The notes: generated from the sequence alone by a model not told the origin. Counted from the first letter of the stretch, positions 1-8,808 are shown. The stretch is 22,725 nucleotides of DNA from an uncultured Oscillibacter sp. (GCA_910587875.1 CAJUOD010000041.1:1-22725), one strand, 5' to 3'. A program made the numbers and translations.

Positions 1-49
1 ACGAGATCTTGCTGTGTGACTGGAGTTCAGACGTGTGCTCTTCCGATCT
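1..49 (+). other. Illumina P7/TruSeq adapter left in the assembly
   Basis: Bases 1-7 are the end of the P7 flow-cell primer, 8-15 (CTTGCTGT) sit where the 8-base i7 index goes, and 16-49 match the 34-base TruSeq read-2 primer, ending in CTCTTCCGATCT. The layout P7 end + index + primer is exact from memory. It is not genomic sequence. It adds seven false residues (EIGRAHV) and a false stop to the gltD reading frame. True sequence starts at about base 50. Confidence 0.98.
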
Positions 50-1265
50 CATAGGACACGCCGAAGGCCTCGCACACGTTCCCCGCGCACCCGGCAAAGC
101 CGGTGGCGGCGATCAGCAGCCCGCAGGGCAGCGTGTCCCCGTCGGTGGTGGTCACGGCGGTCAGCGCGCCGTCCTCCGCCGCCAGCTCCTTCACCTGCAC
201 GCCGAAGCGCCGGGGGTCCCCGCCGAAGACGGCGGCGGCCTCCTGGTGGGCGTAGTCCTGGGGAAGGACGCCGCCGCGCAGATAGTCCTCCATAGGGCGG
301 CGCACCAGCTGGACCACGGACCGGCAGCCCTGCCGCAGGGCCGTGGCCACGCAGTCCGAGGCGGTGTCGCCCGTGCCCACGATAACCACGTCCCGGCCCT
401 CCGCCGAGGGGACGGCGGGAGCCTTGCCGAACTGCTGCCGCTCCACGGCGGCCTTCAGGAACTCCGTGCCGTAGAGGACGCCTGAGATGCCCTCCGCGTC
501 CAGGCCCAGAGGCCGGGGACGCTCCGCGCCGCAGCAGAGGATCACCGCGTCATAGTCCCCCAGCAGCCTCTGGGCCACCGCCGGGTCCGACGCGTCCACG
601 CCGGTAACAAAGCTGACGCCCTCGTCCGTCATCAGGTCCACGCGCCGCCGGACCACGTCCTTGGGCAGCTTCATGTTGGGGATGCCGTAGGTCAGCAGAC
701 CCCCGGGCCGCTCCTCCCGCTCCACCACGGTGACGGAGTGGCCCCGGCGATTCAGCTGGTCCGCCGCCGCCAGGCCCGCCGGGCCGGAGCCCACCACGCA
801 GACCTTTTTCCCCGACCACTGGGGCGGGCGGCGGCGCTTCACCGCCCCGGCGGCGAAGGCATCCTCAATGACGCTGAGCTCGTTCTCCCGGATGGTCACC
901 GGGTCGCCGTACATGCCGCAGATACAGGCGTCCTCGCAGGGGGCGGGGCACACCCGGCCCGTGAACTCCGGGAAGTTGTTGGTCTTCAGCAGGCGGCTCA
1001 GGGCGTGGGAGGGGTTTCCCTCCCAGATCATATCGTTCCACTCGGGGACCAGGTTGTGCAGGGGACAGCCGAAGGTTCTCCCCTCCCAGAGTATCCCCGC
1101 CTGGCAGTAGGGCACGCCGCAGTTCATGCACCGTCCCCCCTGCTCCCGCCGGACGGACTCCGCCAGGGGGATGTGGAAGGACTCCCAGTCCCGGACCCGC
1201 TCCTCCGGCGGGCGGCTGGAGGTCTCCCGCCGGTCAAACTCTAAAAATCCTGTTGCTTTTCCCAT
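50..1265 (-). CDS. gltD: Glutamate synthase [NADPH] small subunit, 3' end missing
   Basis: GltD oxidises NADPH and passes electrons through FAD and iron-sulfur clusters to the large subunit GltB, which makes two glutamates from glutamine and 2-oxoglutarate in the cytoplasm. About 405 native codons are present; the family is usually near 490 residues, so roughly the last 80 are lost where the adapter begins. Seen directly: N-terminal cysteine clusters (CMNCGVPYC, CPAPCEDACICG) for [4Fe-4S] centres, an FAD Rossmann motif (GSGPAGLAAA) and its partner (PGGLLTYGIPNMKLPK), and a second nucleotide fold (VIVGTGDTASD) for NADPH. The ATG at 1265 follows GGAGG by a normal distance and starts 15 bases after the gltB stop, as expected for an operon. 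Identity is near certain; the C-terminus cannot be described. Confidence 0.97.
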
Positions 1266-1280
1266 ACCGGTTCAACCTCC

Positions 1281-4200
1281 TCAGCCTCTTGTAACGGCGT
1301 AGAACGCCTCGATCTCCGCCTGGTCCCGGTCCATGCCCCGCTCCTCGCACTGGGCCATGGCCCGGAGCATCCGGTCGTAATCCCTGGGCATGACCTTCTT
1401 GAAGCAGGGGACGTAGGACTGGAACGCCGCCAGGATCTTCTTCCCCCTGGGGGAGCCGGTAGCGGCCACGTGCTCCTCGATGAGAGCCCGGAGCTCCGCC
1501 ATGTCGTGCTGCTCCGTCAGCTCCCCGGCCTGGACCTGCTCCTTGTTGAGCCGGAGATACAGGTCGTGCTTTTCGTCCAGCACGTAGGCCACGCCGCCGC
1601 TCATGCCCGCGGCAAAGTTCTTCCCCGTAGGGCCCAGGATGACCACCCGGCCCCCGGTCATATACTCACAGCCGTGGTCCCCCACGCCCTCGACGACGGC
1701 GGAGGCCCCGGAGTTGCGCACGCAGAAGCGCTCCCCGGCGCAGCCGGAGATGAAGGCCTTGCCTCCCGTGGCCCCGTACAGGGCCACGTTGCCCACGATG
1801 ATGTTCTCCCCCGGCTTAAAGCCGCTGTTCTTCGGCGGGTAGAGAACCAGCTTTCCGCCGGAGAGACCCTTACCGAACCCATCGTTGCAGTCGCCCTCCA
1901 GCTCCAGGGTCAGGCCGCTGGGGATGAAGGCCCCGAAGGACTGCCCGCCGCCGCCGTGGCAGGTGACGACGTAGCTGTCTGGCGGCAGGGCGTTCCCGCA
2001 GGTCCGGGTAATCTCGGAGCCGAAGAGGGTGCCGAAGGCCCGGTCCGTGGAGGAAACCTGGACGTCCAGCCGCCCGGTCTTCCTGGTCTTGAGGGTCCTC
2101 CCCAGCTTTTCCAGGAGGACGCTCACGTCCGCCGTCCGCTCCAGGTGGAAGTCGTAAGCGGCGGCGGGGTCGAAGTGGGGCACCCGGTCCCCGTAGGGAT
2201 TCCGGAGCAGCCCGCCCAGGTCCAGGGTCTCCGCCCGGTGGGTAACCAGCTTCTCCCGGACCCGGAGGAGGTCGCACCGGCCCACCAGCTCGTCCACGGT
2301 CCGGACGCCCAGGCGCGCCATGTACTCCCGCAGCTCCCGGGCCACGAAATACATGAAGTTCACCACGTACTCCGGCTTGCCGGAGAAGCGCTTGCGGAGC
2401 TCGGGGTCCTGGGTGGCGATGCCCGCCGGGCAGGTGTCCAGGTTGCAGGCCCGCATCATGCAGCAGCCCAGGGTCACCAGGGGCGCGGTGGCGAAGCCGA
2501 ACTCCTCCGCCCCCAGCATGCAGGCGATGGCCACGTCCCGGCCCGTCATCAGCTTGCCGTCGGCCTCAATGGCCACCTGGCTCCGCAAGCCGTTCTGAAT
2601 CAGGGTCTGGTGGGCCTCCGCCACGCCCAGCTCCCAAGGCAGGCCCGCCCCGTGGATGGAGCTCCGGGGGGCCGCGCCGGTGCCACCGTCGTGTCCGGAG
2701 ATAAGGACCACCTGGGCCCCGGCCTTGGCCACGCCTGCGGCGATGGTGCCCACCCCCGCCTCGCTGACCAGCTTCACGCTGATCCGGGCATAGCGGTTGG
2801 CGTTTTTCAGGTCGTAGATCAGCTGGGCCAGGTCCTCGATGGAGTAGATATCATGATGGGGCGGCGGGGAGATCAGGGTCACGCCGGGGGTAGAGCACCG
2901 GGTCTTGGCGATCCAGGGATAGACCTTCTTCCCCGGCAGGTGCCCGCCCTCGCCGGGCTTGGCCCCCTGGGCCATTTTGATTTGAATCTCGTCGGCGCTG
3001 ACCAGGTACTCGCTGGTGACGCCGAAGCGGCCGGAGGCCACCTGCTTGATGGCGGAACGGCGCTCCGTGTTCAGCCGTTCCCGGGCCTCGCCGCCCTCGC
3101 CGGAGTTGGATTTGCCCCCGATGCGGTTCATGGCGATGGCCATGCACTCGTGGGCCTCCTGGGAGATGGAGCCGTAGCTCATGGCCCCGGTCTTAAAGCG
3201 CTTGACGATGGAGTCCGCCGGTTCCACCTCATCGATGGAAATTCCCCCGTCCGCCGGGAATTGGAAGTCCAGCAGTCCCCGGAGGGTGTGGGGCTTGTCG
3301 GCGAAATCCACCAGGGCGCTGTACTCCCGGAAGGTCTCGTAATTCCCCTCCCGGGCCGCCTTCTGCAGCAGGAGGATGGTCCGGGGGCTGTACATGTGGT
3401 CCTCCTTGTCGGGGCCGGAGCGGAGCTTGTGGCCCCCCATGGAGTCCAGGGTGGAATCGAAGCCCAGGCCCAGGGGGTCGAAGGCCTGGCTGTGGTTCCA
3501 CTCCACGCCCTCGCCGATCTCCTCCAGGCCCACGCCCTCCACCCGGCTGATGGTGTTGGTGAAGTACTGGTCCACCACCGCCTTGCGGATGCCCACGCAC
3601 TCGAAGATCTGGGCGGACTGGTAGGACTGGATGGTGGAGATGCCCATTTTGGAGGCGATTTTCACGATGCCGTGGAGCACCGCGCTGTTGTAGTCGTTCA
3701 CCGCCGCGCCGGGGTCCTTGTCCAGCATCCCCAGGCTCACCAGCTCCTCCACGCACTCCTGGGCGAGATACGGGTTAATGGCCTGGGCGCCGTAGCCCAG
3801 CAGGGTGGCGAAGTGGTGCACGTCCCGGGGCTCGGCGCTCTCCAGCACCATGGACACGGCGGTCCGCTTCTTGGTGCGGACCAGGTACTGCTCCAGGGTG
3901 CTCACCGCCAGCAGGGACGGAATGGCCACGTGGTTCTCGTCCACCCCCCGGTCGGAGAGGATGACGATGTTGGCCCCCTTCTTATAGGCCCGGTCCACAT
4001 TCACCACCAGGCGGTCCAGGGCGTTTTCCAGGGGGGAGCCCTTGTAGTAGAGCAGGGACACCGTCTCCACATGGAAGCCAGGCTTATCCATATGGCGGAT
4101 CTTCATCAGGTCCACGGAGGTCAGGATGGGATTTTGAATCTGGAGGACCGTGCAGTTGGAGGCCTTCTCCTCCAGCAGGTTTCCGCTGGGGCCCACGTAG

Positions 4201-5801
4201 ACCGTGGTGTCGGTGACAATCTCCTCCCGGATGGCGTCGATGGGAGGATTCGTCACCTGGGCGAAGAGCTGCTTGAAGTAGTTGAACAGGGGCTGGTGCC
4301 GCTCGCTGAGCACCGCCAGCGGCGTGTCCACGCCCATGGCGGACGTGGGCTCCACTCCGTCCCGGGCCATGGGGAGGATGGCGTCCTTAATCTCCTCGTA
4401 GGTGTAGCCGAAGGCCTTGTAGAGCCGGTCCCGCAGCTCCTGAGAATGGGTCTCCACCCGCTTATTGGGGATGGGCAGGTCCCGGAGGTGCACCAGGCCC
4501 GCGTCCAGCCACTCGCCGTAGGGCCGCTGAAGAGCATAGCGTGCCTTCAGCTCCGCGTCGTCCACCAGGCGGCCCTCCCGGAGGTCCGCCAGCAGCATCC
4601 GCCCAGGCTGGAGGCGGGATTTCTTCACGATGTTCTCCGGCGGGATGTCCAGCACGCCCACCTCGGAGGAGAGGATGAGCCTGCCGTCCCCGGTGAGATA
4701 CCACCGGCAGGGCCTAAGGCCGTTCCGGTCCAGCACGGCCCCCACCGTGTCCCCGTCGGAGAAGACGATGGCGGCGGGGCCGTCCCAGGGCTCCATCATG
4801 GTGGCGTAGTAGTGGTAAAAGTCCCGCTTCTCCCGGTCCATCCGGCGGTCCTGGGCCCAGGGCTCCGGGATGCAGACCATGACGGCCTGGGGCAGCTCCA
4901 TGCCATTCATCATCAGGAACTCCAGGGTGTTGTCCAGCATGGAGGAGTCGGATCCGCTCTGGTCGATGACGGGGAGGATCTTGTCCATGTCCTCGTCCAT
5001 GACGGGAGAAAAGATGGTCTCCTCCCGGGCCAGCATCCGATCCGCGTTGCCCCGGATGGTGTTGATCTCCCCGTTGTGGAGAATGTAGCGGTTGGGATGC
5101 GCCCGCTCCCAGGAGGGGGTCGTGTTGGTGGAAAACCGGGAGTGGACCAGGGCGATGGCGCTCTCACAGTCCGGGTCCTCAAGGTCGGCATAGAACTGCC
5201 GGAGCTGGCCCACCAGGAACATGCCCTTGTAGACGATGGTCCGGCTGGAGAAGGAGGGGATGTAGGTGTTGACGTTGGACTGCTCGAAGACCCGGCGGGC
5301 AACGTACAGCTTCCGGTCGAAGTCCAGCCCCTGGGCGCAGTCCGCCGGGCGGCGCACAAAGCACTGGCAGATATAGGGCATGCAGCTTCTCGCCCGCTCG
5401 CCCAGCACCTCGGGCCGGACGGGCACGTCCCGCCAGCCCAGGAACTCCATGCCCTCCTTGGCCACGATGATCTCCAGCATCTTCTTGGCCTGGGCCCGCT
5501 TCAAGGCGTCCGCATGGAAGAAAAACATCCCCACGCCGTAGTCCCGCTCGCCCCCCAGGGAGACGCCGATCTCGGCGGCCGCCCGGCTCATCAGCTTGTG
5601 GGGCACCTGGAGCAGCAGGCCCACGCCGTCGCCGGTCTCCCCGGCGGCGTCCTTGCCCGCCCGGTGCTCCAGCTTTTCCACAATCTTCAGGGCGCTGTCC
5701 ACCGTCTCGTGGGACTTGCGTCCCTGGATGTCCACCACCGCGCCGATGCCGCAGGCGTCGTGCTCAAACCTGGGGCTGTACAGCGGAGAAACAAATGACA
5801 T
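1281..5801 (-). CDS. gltB: Glutamate synthase large subunit
   Basis: GltB is the catalytic subunit of glutamate synthase: it hydrolyses glutamine in an N-terminal amidotransferase domain and channels ammonia to an FMN site where 2-oxoglutarate becomes glutamate. The 1506-residue product has the usual family length. Seen directly: the amidotransferase begins EHDACGIGAV, with Cys17 as the expected N-terminal nucleophile after removal of a short propeptide. The central and FMN synthase domains follow (SGEGGE, KPGEGGHLPG, SGHDGGTGAAPR), then the [3Fe-4S] motif CCMMRACNLDTCPAG near residues 1110-1125, and a C-terminal glycine-rich beta-helix. The same frame stays open upstream to 6245, but the ATG at 5801 places Cys17 correctly and has GGAG seven bases upstream. 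Its own promoter lies at 5889-5918 and gltD follows directly. Confidence 0.98.
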   Translation of the reverse strand: MSFVSPLYSPRFEHDACGIGAVVDIQGRKSHETVDSALKIVEKLEHRAGKDAAGETGDGVGLLLQVPHKLMSRAAAEIGVSLGGERDYGVGMFFFHADALKRAQAKKMLEIIVAKEGMEFLGWRDVPVRPEVLGERARSCMPYICQCFVRRPADCAQGLDFDRKLYVARRVFEQSNVNTYIPSFSSRTIVYKGMFLVGQLRQFYADLEDPDCESAIALVHSRFSTNTTPSWERAHPNRYILHNGEINTIRGNADRMLAREETIFSPVMDEDMDKILPVIDQSGSDSSMLDNTLEFLMMNGMELPQAVMVCIPEPWAQDRRMDREKRDFYHYYATMMEPWDGPAAIVFSDGDTVGAVLDRNGLRPCRWYLTGDGRLILSSEVGVLDIPPENIVKKSRLQPGRMLLADLREGRLVDDAELKARYALQRPYGEWLDAGLVHLRDLPIPNKRVETHSQELRDRLYKAFGYTYEEIKDAILPMARDGVEPTSAMGVDTPLAVLSERHQPLFNYFKQLFAQVTNPPIDAIREEIVTDTTVYVGPSGNLLEEKASNCTVLQIQNPILTSVDLMKIRHMDKPGFHVETVSLLYYKGSPLENALDRLVVNVDRAYKKGANIVILSDRGVDENHVAIPSLLAVSTLEQYLVRTKKRTAVSMVLESAEPRDVHHFATLLGYGAQAINPYLAQECVEELVSLGMLDKDPGAAVNDYNSAVLHGIVKIASKMGISTIQSYQSAQIFECVGIRKAVVDQYFTNTISRVEGVGLEEIGEGVEWNHSQAFDPLGLGFDSTLDSMGGHKLRSGPDKEDHMYSPRTILLLQKAAREGNYETFREYSALVDFADKPHTLRGLLDFQFPADGGISIDEVEPADSIVKRFKTGAMSYGSISQEAHECMAIAMNRIGGKSNSGEGGEARERLNTERRSAIKQVASGRFGVTSEYLVSADEIQIKMAQGAKPGEGGHLPGKKVYPWIAKTRCSTPGVTLISPPPHHDIYSIEDLAQLIYDLKNANRYARISVKLVSEAGVGTIAAGVAKAGAQVVLISGHDGGTGAAPRSSIHGAGLPWELGVAEAHQTLIQNGLRSQVAIEADGKLMTGRDVAIACMLGAEEFGFATAPLVTLGCCMMRACNLDTCPAGIATQDPELRKRFSGKPEYVVNFMYFVARELREYMARLGVRTVDELVGRCDLLRVREKLVTHRAETLDLGGLLRNPYGDRVPHFDPAAAYDFHLERTADVSVLLEKLGRTLKTRKTGRLDVQVSSTDRAFGTLFGSEITRTCGNALPPDSYVVTCHGGGGQSFGAFIPSGLTLELEGDCNDGFGKGLSGGKLVLYPPKNSGFKPGENIIVGNVALYGATGGKAFISGCAGERFCVRNSGASAVVEGVGDHGCEYMTGGRVVILGPTGKNFAAGMSGGVAYVLDEKHDLYLRLNKEQVQAGELTEQHDMAELRALIEEHVAATGSPRGKKILAAFQSYVPCFKKVMPRDYDRMLRAMAQCEERGMDRDQAEIEAFYAVTRG

Positions 5802-5837
5802 AAAACCACTCCGTTCGCTGGCAGAATAAAAGCCAAA

Positions 5838-5878
5838 AGAGAGCAGCGAGACCCTGCAGGGAGGCCCCATTGCTCTCT
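5838..5878 (-). promoter_or_regulatory. Leader hairpin of gltBD, attenuator-like
   Basis: Perfect 8-bp inverted repeat (TGCTCTCT at 5871-5878 and AGAGAGCA at 5838-5845) enclosing 25 bases that include a second palindrome, CCCTGCAGGG. In the minus-strand transcript the hairpin is followed by a U-rich stretch (UUUUGGCUUUUAUU). It lies between the predicted transcription start (near 5882) and the gltB start, where a conditional terminator or antitermination site would sit. Which regulator or ligand acts on it, if any, cannot be read from the sequence. Confidence 0.5.
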
Positions 5879-5888
5879 CGTGGCCCTC

Positions 5889-5918
5889 ATTATACGAGGG
5901 CAAACATGCGGTTGTCAA
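5889..5918 (-). promoter_or_regulatory. Sigma-A-type promoter of gltBD
   Basis: On the minus strand, TTGACA (5913-5918) and TATAAT (5889-5894) both match the consensus exactly and are separated by 18 bases. The site lies 88 bases upstream of the gltB start and downstream of the preceding gene's terminator-like hairpin. It therefore separates the nitrogen operon from the pilus locus. Confidence 0.85.
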
Positions 5919-6007
5919 CGCTTTTCCGGCGGAAATCCGGCTTATCCGCCCGATTTCGGTAACTGCGCCAAAATATCGGTTTTCACGGAAGTTCTCTTTG
6001 TGCATTT

Positions 6008-6058
6008 CCCCACGGCGGACAAACGTATTCTGGGCACGTACAATCCGCCGTCCTGGGG
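6008..6058 (-). terminator. Terminator-like hairpin after the CAP-domain gene
   Basis: CCCC-(AGG bulge)-ACGGCGGA on one arm (6044-6058) pairs with TCCGCCGT-GGGG on the other (6008-6019); an internal ACGT...ACGT pair extends the stem. It starts seven bases after the CAP gene stop and precedes the gltB promoter. There is no clear U-tract after it on the minus strand, so it may be a weak terminator or a 3'-end stabiliser. The 263-base gap 5802-6064 holds only this hairpin, the gltB promoter and the gltB leader. Confidence 0.55.
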
Positions 6059-6064
6059 CGTCCG

Positions 6065-6844
6065 TCACTGCTGCGTGATGGGCTCGTCCACCCAGGTGAT
6101 CTGGTAGCCGTCCCGGAGGAACCACTGGACGCAGTACCAGCAGGGCTCCCCGGTGGCGGGGCTGACGCCCCTGGCCACGCCGGCGCCGATGGCGGACCGC
6201 TCCTTGTCCAGCATTCCCTTCAGGTGGTCCTTCGAGGCGCCCCACTCCTCCACGGCGATCCGGGCCAGGTCCTTCTCCGGGTCCTCCACCCGGTCGTCGG
6301 AAATGCAGTGGATATTCTCCGTGGTGTAGGCACAGTCCGTCACCGTGGTCCGCCGGGTGCCGTCGGGCCGGGTGTGGGAGTAGATGGACGTAGCAGCCAT
6401 CTCGTCCGCCCGCACCTGGGCCGCCGCCATCAGCATGGGATCCGTCTCCAGGGTGGAAAGGCCGGCGGCCTTGCGCAGGGCGTTGGTCCGGTCAATGATA
6501 TCCTGACAGATAACATCCGTCTCCGTCTCGGGAGAGGCGGCCCCGGGCACCGGCTCGTCCTCCACCGCCACCGTGGGCGGGACTCCCGTGTAGGGGGCGC
6601 CGCTGTCGATCTGCACCCCATCCTGCCAGTAGACGTTGAAGCCCACCGCCTTGCCCACGTCCCGGAGCATCACGTAGTTGTTCCCCGCGATTTTATAGGC
6701 GGTCATGTTCACCCGCCGTCCGTCCACATAGACGGCGTTTTTCGAGGGCTCGGCCATGATTCCGACCGCCGCCGCCGTGAGCCCCCCAAAGAGCATGGCT
6801 CCCATGAGCAGGCCCAGCAAAAACGGCGTGAACCTCTTGTTCAT
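6065..6844 (-). CDS. Secreted CAP-domain protein with a copper amine oxidase N-like stalk domain
   Basis: 259 residues. A hydrophobic signal or anchor spans residues 8-32. Residues 35-85 resemble the small copper-amine-oxidase N-terminal 'stalk' module common on clostridial surfaces (VDGRRVNMTAYKI, NYVMLRDVGKAVGF). Residues 112-250 form a CAP/SCP domain (YkwD-like), with the family's expected residues: a cavity histidine in YSHTRPDG, TENI, and the run DHLKGMLDKERSAIGAGV. Bacterial CAP proteins are exported; their function is mostly unknown, though some bind wall components or act on proteins. Four cysteines lie in the CAP part (171, 180, 235, 238). The gene follows the PilT-type gene by 34 bases with a strong GAGGAGGGGG site. 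Being last before a terminator-like hairpin, it may belong to the pilus transcription unit. Domain calls are firm, the role is not. Confidence 0.85.
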   Translation of the reverse strand: MNKRFTPFLLGLLMGAMLFGGLTAAAVGIMAEPSKNAVYVDGRRVNMTAYKIAGNNYVMLRDVGKAVGFNVYWQDGVQIDSGAPYTGVPPTVAVEDEPVPGAASPETETDVICQDIIDRTNALRKAAGLSTLETDPMLMAAAQVRADEMAATSIYSHTRPDGTRRTTVTDCAYTTENIHCISDDRVEDPEKDLARIAVEEWGASKDHLKGMLDKERSAIGAGVARGVSPATGEPCWYCVQWFLRDGYQITWVDEPITQQ

Positions 6845-6878
6845 CCTCTGTTTCCCCCTCCTCCCGGTCCGGCAGCGC

Positions 6879-7937
6879 TCAGCCCAGACGGCGGCGCAGC
6901 TGGTCCGGGTTGTCTGCGTAGCTCAGCGCCGTCTCCGGCGTAATGGCCCCGGATTTGCACAGGGCCAGAATGGACTGATCCATGGTAACCATGCCCTCTC
7001 CGCCCCCCGCGGCGATGGCGTTGTCGATTTGGTGGGTTTTGCTGTCCCGGATCAGGCTCCGGATGGCGCTGTTCATGTGCATGATCTCAAAGGCGGGCGT
7101 CAGCCCCCCCTTGGTGTTGGGCAGCAGCTGCTGGGAGACCACGGTGTGCAGCACCATGCTCAGCTGCACCCGGATCTGGTCCTGCTGTCCGCTGGGGAAG
7201 GTGTCCACGATGCGGTCGATGGTGTTCACCGTCCCCTTGGTGTGGAGTGTGGCGATGAGCAGGTGCCCCGTCTCCGCCGCCGTCATGGCGGTCTGGATGG
7301 TGGCCTGGTCCCGCATCTCCCCCAGCAGGATGACGTCCGGCGCCTGGCGCAGGCAGGCCCGCAGGGCCGAGGGGTAATCCTCCGTGTCGATGGAGATCTC
7401 CCGCTGGCTCACGATGCTCTTGCGATCCCGGTGGAGGTACTCGATGGGGTCCTCCAGGGTGATGATGTGGCACTCCCGGGTCCGGTTGATCCGGTCGATG
7501 ACACAGGCCTGGGTAGTGGACTTTCCGCTGCCCGCCGTGCCGGTGACCAGCACCATGCCGTGGTCCACGGAGGCCAGGTCCATCACCTGCTCGGGGATGC
7601 CCAGGCTCTTCCAGCTGGGGATGTCGAAGGCCACCACGCGCACCACCGCCGCCATGGAGCCTCTCTGCCGGTAGGCGTTGACCCGGAAGCGGGCCAGCTC
7701 GGCCACGGAGAAGGAGAAGTCGTCGTCCCCCTGGCGGAGATAGTGGTCCATGGGGCGGTCCGCCAGCTGGTAGATCTCCCGGATCAGGGCCTCCGTCTCC
7801 CGGGGATAGGTCCGCTCCTCGCTGATGGGCTGGAGGCGCTTTTCCAGCTTCTCACAGACCGGTCCGCCCGCCACCAGGAAGAGGTCCGACGCCTGGTCGG
7901 CCACCACCCGCTGCAAATATTCCAACAGCTTTGACAT
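6879..7937 (-). CDS. pilT: PilT-type (retraction-type) pilus ATPase
   Basis: 352 residues, the usual length for the PilT/PilU family: hexameric cytoplasmic ATPases that power pilus disassembly in type IV pilus systems. Seen directly: Walker A GTAGSGKST at 133-141, Asp box ITLEDPIEYLH at 159-169, Walker B with the PilT-typical GEMRD at 206-210, His box HLLIATLHT at 225-233, and the C-terminal signatures AIRSLIRDSKTHQI and MDQSILALCKSGAI. These are closer to PilT than to the PilB/GspE extension ATPases; the zinc-binding tetracysteine motif of PilB is absent. Start ATG at 7937 follows GGAGG. It lies 12 bases after a chain of four small membrane-protein genes and pilC, so it presumably drives or remodels a structure built by those proteins. 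Substrate unknown. Confidence 0.93.
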   Translation of the reverse strand: MSKLLEYLQRVVADQASDLFLVAGGPVCEKLEKRLQPISEERTYPRETEALIREIYQLADRPMDHYLRQGDDDFSFSVAELARFRVNAYRQRGSMAAVVRVVAFDIPSWKSLGIPEQVMDLASVDHGMVLVTGTAGSGKSTTQACVIDRINRTRECHIITLEDPIEYLHRDRKSIVSQREISIDTEDYPSALRACLRQAPDVILLGEMRDQATIQTAMTAAETGHLLIATLHTKGTVNTIDRIVDTFPSGQQDQIRVQLSMVLHTVVSQQLLPNTKGGLTPAFEIMHMNSAIRSLIRDSKTHQIDNAIAAGGGEGMVTMDQSILALCKSGAITPETALSYADNPDQLRRRLG

Positions 7938-7949
7938 AGAAAGCCTCCT

Positions 7950-8384
7950 TTAAAACAGTACGCCGTCCCACAGGTCCAGGGAATCGTCGCTCTCCCACTC
8001 GACGGTGGGGCACGCCTGCCAGCGCAGGACGGTATAGCCGCCGTCCTCCTCCACGATGACCTCCACCTCCAGGCGCTGGGTGTCGGAGATGGGGCAGTCG
8101 TAGGAAAAGAGCGTGCCCTTGTGGTCGGGGCCGTGGGTGGCCCGCACCGACCGTCCCTCCGGCAGGGGCGCGCCGGTTCTCAGGCACGCCAAAATCTCCT
8201 GGGCGGCGTAATCGGCCTTGTAATAGCCCGCCACGGTCTCAATGGAGGCCTCCGCCAGCCGGGCGTCCGCCCGGACCGTAGTCAGGGACAGCAGGGCGAA
8301 CACCGTCAGGCACAGCACGGCGAACACCGTCAGCAGGGAGCTGCCGCCCACTGCGGGCGGAAGAGAGCGCTTTTCCTTACCCAT
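7950..8384 (-). CDS. Small membrane protein of the type IV pilus-like cluster (1), pseudopilin-like
   Basis: 144 residues, not assignable to a named family. A short basic N-terminus (MGKEKR) precedes a hydrophobic helix at about residues 15-38, then a helical extension (VRADARLAEASIETVAGYY) and a soluble acidic C-terminal domain rich in beta-type residues. This is the layout of pilins and pseudopilins. However, the prepilin peptidase site (Gly/Ala followed by a hydrophobic helix with Glu at +5) is not present: the helix begins GGSSLLTVFAV. Its start overlaps the stop of the preceding gene by eight bases (ATGGGTAA), which suggests coupled translation, and the PilT gene follows after 12 bases. 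Real gene: high; role as a structural subunit: inference from position and shape. Confidence 0.8.
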   Translation of the reverse strand: MGKEKRSLPPAVGGSSLLTVFAVLCLTVFALLSLTTVRADARLAEASIETVAGYYKADYAAQEILACLRTGAPLPEGRSVRATHGPDHKGTLFSYDCPISDTQRLEVEVIVEEDGGYTVLRWQACPTVEWESDDSLDLWDGVLF

Positions 8385-8808
8385 TGCCCCGCACCTCCCC
8401 CTGCCAGGCGATCTGAATGGAGAAAATGGACTCGCCCTGGGCGTCCACTACCCGCACAATGGCCTCCCGCAGGGCGGGATTCTCCGACAGGATGCCCTGG
8501 GCCTCCAGCCGGTAGGCGTCGCCGCCGGGATTCCAGTTCTCGTCGTAGTCCAGCCAAAAAAGGCCCTGCTCATACTGTCCGCCCAGCAGCTCCGCCGCGC
8601 CGGTGAACGCCTCTCCGGCGTCCCCGCCGCAGGACTGGATCACCTCTGCCGCGGACTGGACCAGAATGGCCGCCCGGTCCCGGGCCTCGCTACGCCGGGA
8701 GATGTTGTCCGATCTCACAAAGGCCTGAAGGCACAGGGCCGCCGCCAGGGCGAACACCAGCAGCATCACCATCTGTTCCATCAGGGCCAGGGGCGCGCGG
8801 CTCTTCAT
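8377..8808 (-). CDS. Small membrane protein of the type IV pilus-like cluster (2), pseudopilin-like
   Basis: 143 residues, no named family recognised. It has a short N-terminus (MKSRAPLALMEQ), one hydrophobic helix at about residues 12-31, an amphipathic continuation (SRRSEARDRAAILVQSAAEVIQ) and a soluble domain ending in QIAWQGEVRGNG. The topology matches a minor pilin or the pseudopilin-like small proteins found beside pilC in Clostridia. The only acidic residue near the helix start (Glu in LMEQM) is not at the canonical +5 position. It overlaps the upstream gene by four bases (ATGA) and the downstream gene by eight, so translation of the chain is probably coupled. Function inferred only from context. 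Confidence 0.8.
   Translation of the reverse strand: MKSRAPLALMEQMVMLLVFALAAALCLQAFVRSDNISRRSEARDRAAILVQSAAEVIQSCGGDAGEAFTGAAELLGGQYEQGLFWLDYDENWNPGGDAYRLEAQGILSENPALREAIVRVVDAQGESIFSIQIAWQGEVRGNG

Noticed and set aside
1470..5798. 4.3-kb open frame on the plus strand opposite gltB
   Set aside because: It mirrors gltB codons; high third-position GC removes stops on the opposite strand. Its protein is rich in His, Gly, Val and Leu with no recognisable domain.
5802..6245. In-frame upstream extension of gltB giving a 1654-residue protein
   Set aside because: The extension overlaps the end of the CAP gene and crosses a hairpin and a consensus promoter. The family N-terminus needs Cys close to the start, which the ATG at 5801 provides.
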